Assembly: GCA_035294325.1 (NCBI GenBank)
Contig: DATGLE010000122.1
Span: 1 to 5,692 of the forward strand
DNA length: 5,692 bases
Direction: 5' to 3'
DNA from: DATGLE01 sp035294325
Lineage (GTDB): Bacteria; Chloroflexota; Ktedonobacteria; Ktedonobacterales; Ktedonobacteraceae
In this document: piece after piece, positions 1 to 5,212 of the stretch
How positions within the stretch are numbered: the stretch's first letter is position 1
Layout of the letters: every line of letters starts with the position of its first letter
Position numbers and translations under genes: made by a program
The notes under the pieces: generated by a model
Databases searched by the model: none
What the model was told of the DNA's origin: nothing
Seen by the model: the letters and a program-made list of their open reading frames with translations, nothing else

Positions 1-272
1 TCCGGCAGCCGCCCGGACCGTACCCCCGTAGGGGCCAGGGGCGGTTGGGTGGAGGGGTGGGATACCTGTCCCCCAGACAGGGCGCCCTCCCCGGTGGGGA
101 GGTATCCTTGTGCTGGCCCATGCCCTTCCCCATTCGCCGCCATGAGCAAATATCTCAATGCCTCCACCCCGTCGGGCACAGCGACGACCTCGTAGCCCGC
201 GCGGTGCAGCACGATCTCCACGATCTTGCGAATCGTGGGCGAGTCGTCAGCGATCATGATGAACTGGCTCAT
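1..272 (-). CDS. Response regulator receiver (CheY-like) domain, N-terminal part, cut by window edge
   Basis: Translating the minus strand from the ATG at 272-270 gives a start 'MSQFIMIADDSPTIRKIVEI' followed by a 'GYEVVAVPDGVEALRYL' segment. This is the classic receiver layout: hydrophobic strand 1, the acidic pair D9-D10 that binds Mg2+, helix 1, strand 2 and helix 2. The family receives a phosphoryl group from a histidine kinase in the cytoplasm. The phospho-accepting Asp on strand 3 and any output domain lie beyond the left edge. A GGGAGAG-like Shine-Dalgarno sits about 11 nt upstream. Residues about 46-88 do not fit a receiver: they are rich in G, P, S and T and are encoded by palindromic DNA. 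The reading resumes as 'GRLP' at the edge, where 'LPDLxLLD' would normally come. The frame stays open throughout, so the gene may still be expressed. Receiver identity is firm; the full-length architecture is unknown. Confidence 0.85.
   Translation of the reverse strand, partial: MSQFIMIADDSPTIRKIVEIVLHRAGYEVVAVPDGVEALRYLLMAANGEGHGPAQGYLPTGEGALSGGQVSHPSTQPPLAPTGVRSGRLP
9..145. repeat. GC-rich palindromic element inserted in frame in the receiver gene
   Basis: The core is a nested palindrome at 60-107. The outer arms GGATACCT (60-67) and AGGTATCC (100-107) are perfect reverse complements and enclose two smaller hairpins: CCTGTC (65-70) with GACAGG (76-81), and CCTCCCC (86-92) with GGGGAGG (96-102). 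A further CCCC-GTA-GGGG hairpin lies at 24-34, and TCCGG/CCGGA pair at 1-5 and 13-17. The element coincides with the roughly 43-residue stretch that does not fit the receiver fold. The outer boundaries are estimates from where receiver-like sequence stops and resumes. The structure resembles a small non-autonomous palindromic element, but copy number in the genome cannot be seen here. Confidence 0.6.
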
Positions 273-369
273 CGCACGTTTCTCTCCCTTCTCGCCTGTG
301 ATAGCCCTGGGAGACGCTGCCCACCCCAACCACCGAAGTTCGCAGCGTTGCTTCCCAGGTGCTAGCGAC

Positions 370-398
370 AGTATAAGTCCTCCATACTCTAAATACCA
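370..398 (-). promoter_or_regulatory. Candidate sigma-70-type promoter for the receiver gene
   Basis: On the minus strand, TATACT (375-370) matches the -10 consensus at five of six positions. TGGTAT (398-393), a weak -35, lies 17 nt upstream. This would give a leader of about 90 nt before the ATG at 272. A short inverted repeat AGTAT/ATACT (370-374 and 384-388) overlaps the -10 and could be an operator half-site pair, though it is short enough to be chance. Confidence 0.4.
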
Positions 399-431
399 TA
401 TTAACTCGTATCTAAATATTATGATCTGAAT

Positions 432-450
432 AGAAGGTAGAATATCTTCT
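432..450. repeat. Small hairpin with 3-nt loop
   Basis: AGAAGGTA (432-439) pairs with TATCTTCT (443-450) over eight positions with one G-T wobble and a GAA loop. It lies mid-intergenic, not next to a gene end and without a T-run, so a terminator role is not supported. It could be an operator or a chance palindrome in AT-rich DNA. Confidence 0.4.
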
Positions 451-522
451 TATCCAGGAACTTGGTATATTCATCATCAATGTCGCTCATAGATACTAAA
501 ATCCCTGTCTCATCTCTACGAT

Positions 523-579
523 CCGGGATAGGAGATTCATTATCCTGGTGAAAGATGAGGGGTTTCTCATCATCTTTCA
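523..579. repeat. Two adjacent inverted repeats upstream of the XRE gene promoter
   Basis: CCGGGATA (523-530) and TATCCTGG (541-548) form an imperfect 7-of-8 inverted repeat with a 10-nt spacer. Immediately adjacent, TGAAAGATGA (549-558) and TCATCTTTCA (570-579) form a perfect 10-bp inverted repeat with an 11-nt loop. The second contains an alternative pairing, GATGAG (554-559) with CTCATC (566-571). Both lie about 30-80 bp upstream of the putative -35 of the regulator gene, a normal place for transcription-factor operators. No oligo-T tract follows on the plus strand. Confidence 0.45.
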
Positions 580-607
580 TCAACTTGCCGGTTTCACTCA
601 GAAACTC

Positions 608-636
608 TCGACGACCCCGTTCTTACACGCTATACT
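608..636 (+). promoter_or_regulatory. Candidate promoter of the XRE-TPR regulator gene
   Basis: TATACT at 631-636 is a good -10 box. TCGACG at 608-613, exactly 17 nt upstream, matches TTGACA at four of six positions. Transcription would begin near 643 and give a leader of about 50 nt to the ATG at 694. The -10 is identical to that proposed for the divergent receiver gene. Confidence 0.5.
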
Positions 637-693
637 CTAAAGAGACCGATATCTACAAGGACCGGCAGTCATGTGCAGGAGGATGAGAACGGC

Positions 694-2157
694 ATGGAAG
701 ACAAGATGCGCAGAAATTTACGCATGGCCCGCTTGCGGAAAGGATGGAGCATGGAGCGGGCAGCGCAGGAGTTTGGTGTCGGTTCCAATGCGATTTATCG
801 CTGGGAGCATGGGATCTCGATGCCCTATCCGCATTTTCGCCAGATGTTGTGTGATGTCTATGAACTGCCAGCCCATGAATTAGACCTGGCCGAACCAGAT
901 CCGGTAGCTGGCCCTATCACGCCCCTGCCCCTGGCGCCGGTCCTGGTGGCGGGAGCCGAACCACAGCCGAGGTTGGAGGCCCTCGCGCGCCAGAATCTGG
1001 AATCACGCCTCCAGTGTGTGATCTATGACTGGCTCACACACAAGAAGATGTCCTGCCCGCTGGCAAAGCTCCAGCAGCGCTTAAGCAGGGAGATAGAAAG
1101 TTACGACAAGATGAGCAAACAAGACCACCCCAACCACGCGGGGATCGACGAGGGGCGCCGCACGGCGCTGCGCACCCTCGCCTTGATCCCCCTCCAGGCG
1201 CTGGGCCTGGGTGTTGTCGCCGACAACATGAAACTGGCATGGTCGCCCCAGGAGTTTCTGACGCACTGCGCGGCAGGCATCACGGCCTGCTACTATCTGG
1301 CAAAAGGGCAGTATGAAGATATGCTGACGGCCTCCGATACCATCACAGCGTATCTGCCAACGTTGCAAACGCTGGTGAAGGAGTCATCCACCCATCGTAA
1401 GGAAGCGGCCAATCTGGTTGCCCAATGCTGGCAACTTAAAGCACTACTGGCAGTGCGTCGCGAAGGAGCACAGCATGCTATCAGCTATGGGCAGCAGGTT
1501 TTGACCTTCGCCGAGCAGAGCGGAGATCCAGTTTTACAACTTTCTGCCGCCGAGCGAATGATATGGTACTCTCTGCTGGGGAAACAGCCGGGACGGGTAC
1601 GCGATGCTATCTTACGGGTGCAATCGCAGCTTGAACATCCTGCTAAGCCAATCCCTTCGGTGGTGCAAAGCATGGCGTATGCCGGTATAGCAAGAGGACA
1701 GGCATTCAATCATCAGAAGCGGGATGCTTTCGCGGCTACCTTGCGGATGCATGAAACATTCGCTCGGGCAAAGGACAGTGAAAACCTTGTCTACCTGGAT
1801 TATGCTGGTCCCTTCAAGTATGATGGCATGGTTCCTTACTACCTGGGGCAGTATAACGAAGCGTTTGAGGCTTTCGCAAAGATTATTGATCCACAGACGC
1901 TCACGGTCAAACTGCCAGTTTCTTCCGAACGTTCGCGTATCGATATCATCAATCTGCTGGCGCTGACAGCATTGAAGCGCTCGAACAAGGACAAAGAGTT
2001 GATCGTATCCCTATGGATGGCAGGTATGCAAGGCGCGAAGAATTTGCGCAGCGAGACGAGCTATGAGGACGCAGTGGCGGCCTACGGCATCATGGAAGCG
2101 CTGTGGTCCGACGATGCGCGGATCCGCGATTTGCGCGACCTGATGGGGCATTGGTAG
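694..2157 (+). CDS. XRE-family helix-turn-helix regulator with TPR-like C-terminal region
   Basis: This is a predicted cytoplasmic DNA-binding regulator of 487 residues. Residues about 4-62 form a Cro/C1-type helix-turn-helix: 'RMARLRKGWSMERAAQEFG' then 'SNAIYRWEHG', the usual spacing of scaffold and recognition helices. A Pro/Ala-rich linker (about 70-92) follows, then a helical region with a hydrophobic patch 'RRTALRTLALIPLQALGL' (155-172), and from about 183 to the end a series of helix pairs ('YYLAKGQYEDML', 'YYLGQYNEAFEAFAKI') typical of tetratricopeptide repeats. HTH plus TPR is the architecture of RRNPP peptide-sensing regulators and of a large family in Ktedonobacteria; a peptide ligand here is inference. 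I prefer ATG 694 because AGGAGG (677-682) lies 11 nt upstream. GTG 673 (seven residues longer) is the alternative, with AAGGA at 657-661. No enzymatic domain is seen. Target genes are unknown. Confidence 0.88.
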   Translation: MEDKMRRNLRMARLRKGWSMERAAQEFGVGSNAIYRWEHGISMPYPHFRQMLCDVYELPAHELDLAEPDPVAGPITPLPLAPVLVAGAEPQPRLEALARQNLESRLQCVIYDWLTHKKMSCPLAKLQQRLSREIESYDKMSKQDHPNHAGIDEGRRTALRTLALIPLQALGLGVVADNMKLAWSPQEFLTHCAAGITACYYLAKGQYEDMLTASDTITAYLPTLQTLVKESSTHRKEAANLVAQCWQLKALLAVRREGAQHAISYGQQVLTFAEQSGDPVLQLSAAERMIWYSLLGKQPGRVRDAILRVQSQLEHPAKPIPSVVQSMAYAGIARGQAFNHQKRDAFAATLRMHETFARAKDSENLVYLDYAGPFKYDGMVPYYLGQYNEAFEAFAKIIDPQTLTVKLPVSSERSRIDIINLLALTALKRSNKDKELIVSLWMAGMQGAKNLRSETSYEDAVAAYGIMEALWSDDARIRDLRDLMGHW

Positions 2158-2168
2158 GAACCATGCGC

Positions 2169-2279
2169 CAGGATGTCAGCCCGAGCGCCTATCCATGACA
2201 TCCTGAGCGCCCAGTGTCATCCTGAGCGCAGCGAAGGATGACACGGGAGGGGGATGACAGGAATGCACTCAGGATGACA
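2169..2279. repeat. Cluster of 'CATCCTGAGCG' palindromic repeats between convergent units
   Basis: Three overlapping inverted repeats sit just after the XRE gene stop. CAGGATGTCA (2169-2178) pairs with TGACATCCTG (2196-2205). GTGTCATCC (2214-2222) pairs with GGATGACAC (2236-2244) around the loop 'TGAGCGCAGCGAA'. TGTCATCCTGAG (2215-2226) is also perfectly complementary to CTCAGGATGACA (2268-2279). The unit TCATCCTGAGCGCAGCGAAGG belongs to a repeat type seen dispersed in many bacterial genomes, including Chloroflexota (from memory, not searched). Its minus-strand reading gives the familiar spurious peptide 'VILRCAQDD'. Placed between converging reading directions, the hairpins could end or protect transcripts from both sides, but no T-run is present. 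Confidence 0.75.
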
Positions 2280-2280
2280 T

Positions 2281-2769
2281 TCTTTACAATCGTACCCCGG
2301 CGCGCGGCGGGTGCGCGCGTTCGGTAGGGCTGGCCGGTCTGGATGGCGCGGCTCATCTCATCGTAGATGTCGAGGATGACGCGTTTGGTGCGATATTCGC
2401 CGTACTGCTTCTCCTCTTTCAGATCGGGCATTGTACTGCTATTGAAGAGGAAGCCATCCAGAGATGGCAGTCCAGGCTCAGGGCATCCCTGTTCCTCTGA
2501 GAGCTTACGCATGACCAGTTGCAGCACCTGGAACAGGTCAGTGTGATGGGAGCCGATCTGTTTCTCTGCGAACTGCGCAACCTGGCCGTCGCATAACATT
2601 TCCGATACCTCCTTTTAGCTTCATCGCCGGCATCGGGGCGAAACAGTAAATCCCGATCCTCAGCCGCGAAAAGGACGACCAGACGATAAATCAAACGTAA
2701 GACCTATCGATAGTAGCAATGGGCATCCAGGGTTCTCGAACGCAGCTTCTCGTAGAGGTCGTGATTGGC
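2281..2769 (-). pseudogene. Remnant of an Eco57I/type IIG-like DNA methyltransferase-restriction protein
   Basis: Read on the minus strand and joined across two lesions, this DNA encodes the part of large type IIG-like (Eco57I or PglX-related) proteins that precedes the methylase domain. Segments in order: 'NHDLYEKLRSRTLDAHCYYR' (2766-2707), a TAG stop at 2706-2704, 'LRLIYRLVVLFAAEDRDLLF', 'DEAKRRYRKCYATARLR' (ending near 2575), then a shift of frame at about 2574-2573, 'FAEKQIGSHHTDLFQVLQLV' and 'PEPGLPSLDGFLF' to about 2420. Family members as I recall them read 'YYRQLLRLVYRLLFLFVAEDR', so the stop replaces a Gln (CAG to TAG). The shift fits loss of one base. Beyond 2420 a tail with 'YRTKRVILDIYDEMSRAIQT' is not recognised; it may come from another part of the gene after a deletion. 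The coding end runs into the repeat cluster. The SAM-binding and NPPY motifs are absent, so no activity is expected. Confidence 0.75.
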
Positions 2770-3008
2770 AGTGATGATACAACACATCGTGGGAGTAGAG
2801 CAGAAGCTTCGAAATAGGGTAAAGCTAGCAAGCATTATTTCACCGAATCATGCAATCTTATGCCATGAATTCTACTATACGAGCATAACCAACTGCCTTT
2901 GCAGAGCGCATCTTTTTGCTCCCTGCAAGCGCTAGCATTGCGCTCGCTTATCTTGTATAATAGGCCGAAGAAACTACTGATAGCCGCTCTGATATGCAAG
3001 GAAGGCGT
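2770..3008. other. Intergenic region upstream of the HNH endonuclease gene
   Basis: No credible gene is seen. The left part may hold further degraded sequence of the methyltransferase pseudogene, but no motif is recognisable past about 2769. The right part holds the promoter and several inverted repeats: TTATGC/GCATAA (2858-2863 and 2883-2888), TTGCAG/CTGCAA (2899-2904 and 2923-2928) and GAGCGCA/TGCGCTC (2904-2910 and 2939-2945). The last two overlap and would compete, and the third ends 10 bp before the -10 box, where an operator would act. They are short and individually weak. Confidence 0.45.
2956..2961 (+). promoter_or_regulatory. Consensus -10 box (TATAAT) of the HNH gene
   Basis: TATAAT at 2956-2961 matches the sigma-70 -10 perfectly. 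No good -35 is found at 16-18 nt (CTAGCA at 2932-2937 matches TTGACA at only three positions), so an activator or a different -35 rule may apply. Transcription would start near 2968, giving a leader of about 40 nt. Confidence 0.55.
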
Positions 3009-4025
3009 ATGCACAACGAGAACGATTCGCTGCGAGAGGAGGTGCTGCGTTCGTATCTGGACCTCACACCAGAGCAGATCCGCCAGCAGCTTGTTGCCAT
3101 TGTGGCGCGTGAGATTCCCGCTCCTGGGCATCGGCAAGTTCCCTTCAATGCCGTGGAAACCCTGATGTGTTATGGCCTCTTCTATCTGCTCGATCCGCAT
3201 CGTTATGGCGGGGGCAATATCGATCAGGTACCTTCCATCGTCAACACCCTCGCCAGGTTCTTCAAACGCCGCCCTGGTTCGCTCACCAGCAAGATGCAGA
3301 ACCTGGATGGATCGCGCCCGCATGGCAAGAGCCTGGAACCGCTGCTCTTTGCCATCCTGGCAGCGGAGCCAGAACGGTTTCGAGCGCTCTATCAGATGAT
3401 CCTGACTGCGGCGCGCCAGCTTGACCTTGATGAAGATACCTTGCCAGATTTCCTGGCCGACCCGGCGCTGGCTCCTGCACAGGAGGATTTGCTGGGACAG
3501 GAGGAGATCCCCGCCAGCACATCGCAGTTGCTCATCGGTGTGCAGCCGGAGATGGAGAACCTGGAGCGCGCTTTCAGGCTAGGAGAGCGGCTGACTGAGA
3601 AGCTGGTGGAGCGCAAGATCCGGCTGGCGCAGCATCGTTTTGCTCTGGAGGTGCTGCGCAATTGTGGGCGCCACTGCGTCTTCTGTGGCTTTGAGCCGCG
3701 TTCGCTGCCCGAGCAGAGCGGTCTGTTGCGCGCCTCCCATATCAAGCCCTGGGCGGTGGCGACTGCCCAAGAACGGGTGGATGTGCGCAACGGGCTGGCG
3801 GCCTGTCCGACGCATGATGCCGCCTTCGATCAGGGCTATCTCACCGTCAATGGCGGCTATCGCATTCACCGGGCGAGCGTGCTGGAGCAGAGCCTGGTCA
3901 AAGATCAGGGCGTGCCGTATTATTTCGGCGCGGTCCTCGCCTCGCACCTGCTATTGCCTGAGCAGGCGAAACGACCCGCTCTACGCTACCTGACCTATCA
4001 TGGCGAGCATATCTTCAAGGGCTAA
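3009..4025 (+). CDS. HNH endonuclease (HNH_2-type), putative restriction-like nuclease
   Basis: The protein of 338 residues is predicted to cut DNA using a Zn-stabilised beta-beta-alpha-metal fold. The C-terminal third carries the nuclease: 'CGRHCVFCGF' with the CxxC pair C223/C226, then 'LLRASHIKPW' (H244), 'RNGLAACPTHDAAFD' (N261, C266, H269) and 'GYLTV...YRI'. This is the layout of the HNH_2 family, which includes many stand-alone restriction-like enzymes. Residues about 40-130 form a separate helical domain with 'FFKRRPGSLTSKMQNLDGSR', which I have seen in similar HNH proteins and which could help bind DNA. A variable acidic linker (about 140-170) follows. The start at 3009 is chosen because AAGGA (2998-3002) lies 6 nt upstream; ATG 2994 has no ribosome site. 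All expected catalytic residues are present. It lies next to a decayed restriction-modification gene and 58 bp before a methyltransferase. Substrate and specificity are unknown; a defence role is inference. Confidence 0.85.
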   Translation: MHNENDSLREEVLRSYLDLTPEQIRQQLVAIVAREIPAPGHRQVPFNAVETLMCYGLFYLLDPHRYGGGNIDQVPSIVNTLARFFKRRPGSLTSKMQNLDGSRPHGKSLEPLLFAILAAEPERFRALYQMILTAARQLDLDEDTLPDFLADPALAPAQEDLLGQEEIPASTSQLLIGVQPEMENLERAFRLGERLTEKLVERKIRLAQHRFALEVLRNCGRHCVFCGFEPRSLPEQSGLLRASHIKPWAVATAQERVDVRNGLAACPTHDAAFDQGYLTVNGGYRIHRASVLEQSLVKDQGVPYYFGAVLASHLLLPEQAKRPALRYLTYHGEHIFKG

Positions 4026-4030
4026 CCGCG

Positions 4031-4067
4031 ATGCGGAGCAGCTTTTTCGTATGAGGAGCATTTTCGT
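4031..4067 (+). repeat. Imperfect tandem duplication in the methyltransferase leader
   Basis: ATGCGGAGCAGCTTTTTCGT (4031-4050) is followed directly by ATGAGGAGCATTTTCGT (4051-4067). They differ by one substitution and a 3-base gap. Each copy brings an ATG. The first opens a seven-codon reading frame whose TGA stop overlaps the second ATG (ATGA at 4051-4054), and the second ATG is in frame with the methyltransferase. It may only be a slippage duplication. Confidence 0.55.
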
Positions 4068-4083
4068 TTCTGAGAGAGAGGCG

Positions 4084-4812
4084 ATGAACATGAATCAGAC
4101 GAACTACAACGAGATTGCCGACTGGTATGATCGCTATCTGTCTGAGCATCCCATCTATTTGGAGTTGCTGCTGCCGCATCTGCTGGAGCTGGTGGGCGAG
4201 GTCGAGGGAGAGCGGGTGTGCGATCTGGCCTGCGGGCAGGGCTGGTTCGCTCGCGAACTGGCGCGGCGCGGAGCGCGGGTGACGGGCATCGACGTGGCCG
4301 GGCGCTTGCTGGAGATCGCACGACGCCACGAGCAAGAGGAGCCGCTGGGCATCGACTACCGGCAGGAAGACGCGCGGCTGGCGGCTTCGTTGGCTGCCGG
4401 CAGCTTCGATGGAGTGGTCTGTGTGCTGGCGCTGATGGATATGCCAGAAATCGATCCGGTGTGCCGCACCATGCGCCGCCTGCTCAAGCCGGGCGGCTGG
4501 CTGGTCGTGGCGCTGACACATCCCTGCTTTGAGTTGCCGCAGGCGCGCTGGATCACCACCAAAGAGGGACAAGTGTCGCGTGCGGTGCGGGGCTATTTCC
4601 AGGAAGGCTACTGGCAGTCGGAGTCGGGCGGCCTGCGCAGTCGCGTCGGCGCCTATCACCGCACGCTCAGCACCTATCTCAATACCTTCATTGCAAGCCG
4701 GTTGGCGCTCGAACGGCTGGTGGAACCAATGGCAACCGGTGAATACGCCGAGCGGGTGCCGGGGCTGCGGGAAGTGCCTTCGTTGCTGGTGGTGCGCGCT
4801 CGCTCCGTCTGA
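4084..4812 (+). CDS. Class I SAM-dependent methyltransferase
   Basis: The protein has 242 residues and is predicted to be a soluble Rossmann-fold methyltransferase (Methyltransf_11/25 type). Visible motifs: motif I 'VCDLACGQGWFA' (45-56) for SAM binding; 'GIDVAGRLL' (68-76) with D70 to hold the ribose; 'DYRQEDA' (91-97) near the adenine; 'FDGVVCVLALMDMPE' (108-122) as motif IV/V; and 'LLKPGGWLVV' (133-142). The C-terminal part 'HPCF' (146-149) and 'YHRTLSTYLN' (191-200) is shared with a subgroup of small-molecule methyltransferases. No NPPY or IPCQ DNA-methylase motif is present, so it is unlikely to modify DNA. The start is uncertain: ATG 4084 follows a purine run GAGAGAGAGG, ATG 4090 has GAGG 8 nt upstream, and ATG 4051 would add 11 residues. 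It follows the HNH gene on the same strand with no clear promoter or terminator between them, so co-transcription is plausible. Substrate unknown. Confidence 0.88.
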   Translation: MNMNQTNYNEIADWYDRYLSEHPIYLELLLPHLLELVGEVEGERVCDLACGQGWFARELARRGARVTGIDVAGRLLEIARRHEQEEPLGIDYRQEDARLAASLAAGSFDGVVCVLALMDMPEIDPVCRTMRRLLKPGGWLVVALTHPCFELPQARWITTKEGQVSRAVRGYFQEGYWQSESGGLRSRVGAYHRTLSTYLNTFIASRLALERLVEPMATGEYAERVPGLREVPSLLVVRARSV

Positions 4813-4825
4813 ATTGATCGATGGG

Positions 4826-5212
4826 TTAGCGTTCTTTTTTCACCCTCTCCAGCCAGGCGCGCATATCTGGCTCGTGCTCCTGGTGGAAATGAGCGAAGAA
4901 CAGGCTGCCGCTGATCTGCTCTTCTTCCAGCCCGAGGCTGTGCCGCAGATCCTGGAGTTCCTCCTCCGAAAAGGCATCGAGGGTATCTATCAGTTGCTGG
5001 AAGACTTCCCGCGAATCGCTGAGCACATCTGCCAAAGGACGATTGCGATTGGCCTGGTAAATCCAGGCATTGATTTCATCGTCTTCGCGCAGTTCTGGCG
5101 GCCAGGGCGGGGAAAAGTCTGGTTCATGATGCAGAAGCGCCTGGAAGCGCCGAACCGAACGGCGGCGCCAGCCCGTTAAGTGCGCCACGATATCCTTGAC
5201 AATGTGCCAATT
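4826..5212 (-). pseudogene. DinB/ClbS-like (DfsB) four-helix-bundle protein, 5' end lost
   Basis: Reading the minus strand from about 5212 gives 'NWHIVKDIVAHLTGWRRRSV', then 'INAWIYQANRNRPLADVLSD', 'LIDTLDAFSEEELQDL' and 'FFAHFHQEHEPDMRAWLERV' to the TAA at 4828-4826. These match the order of conserved segments in ClbS/DfsB-type members of the DinB superfamily ('WSVKDILAHLTGWE', 'YxxNRDRPLxEVL', 'HYxEHxxDIRAWL'). These are small helical proteins; ClbS protects against colibactin, but most members have no known function. About 128 residues remain. The first helix (some 35-40 residues in relatives) is missing, and the DNA upstream belongs to an IS21 istA fragment in another frame. The open frame continues to 5317 by chance through that fragment, so a chimeric protein starting with an unrelated tail is possible, but I treat it as broken. 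Its 3' end faces the methyltransferase gene with 13 bp between stops. Confidence 0.72.

Larger units (their letters stand above)
273..672. other. Divergent AT-rich intergenic region with hairpins and two promoter candidates
   Basis: No convincing gene is present in this 400-base gap. The DNA is visibly richer in A and T than the flanking genes and is closed to long reading frames in its centre. It separates two divergently transcribed genes and holds both of their promoter candidates (370-398 minus, 608-636 plus) plus three hairpins at 432-450, 523-548 and 549-579. This arrangement fits a shared regulatory region, possibly bound by the XRE regulator itself; that binding is inference. Confidence 0.6.

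Noticed and set aside
45..429. Plus-strand frames over the receiver gene and its leader
   Set aside because: The minus strand encodes clear receiver motifs; the plus-strand translations are Pro/Arg-rich and lack any family resemblance.
2169..2279. CRISPR array
   Set aside because: The repeats are inverted, unequal and irregularly spaced, with no uniform repeat-spacer pattern and no cas gene.
2189..2599. A stand-alone 136-residue minus-strand gene with an ideal ribosome site
   Set aside because: Its first 60 residues continue, after a frame shift, the methyltransferase-like sequence read from 2769, its Shine-Dalgarno is codons of that older frame, and its last 30 residues are translated repeat. 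I annotate it as part of a pseudogene.
4015..4659. Minus-strand frame of 214 codons under the methyltransferase
   Set aside because: Its translation shows no family motif and it is antisense to a gene with all SAM-binding motifs; long antisense frames are expected in GC-rich coding DNA.
3009..4812. A classical restriction-modification pair (HNH nuclease plus cognate DNA methylase)
   Set aside because: The methyltransferase has no NPPY, DPPY or IPCQ motif and its C-terminal part resembles small-molecule methyltransferases.
4813..4840. Rho-independent terminator after the methyltransferase (T-rich stretch at 4831-4840)
   Set aside because: There is a T-run but no GC-rich stem before it, and it lies inside the 3' coding end of the minus-strand DinB-like gene.
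4529..5179. Plus-strand frame of 216 codons spanning the methyltransferase end and the DinB-like gene
   Set aside because: It is out of frame with the methyltransferase and antisense to the DinB-like coding sequence, both of which have clear family motifs.
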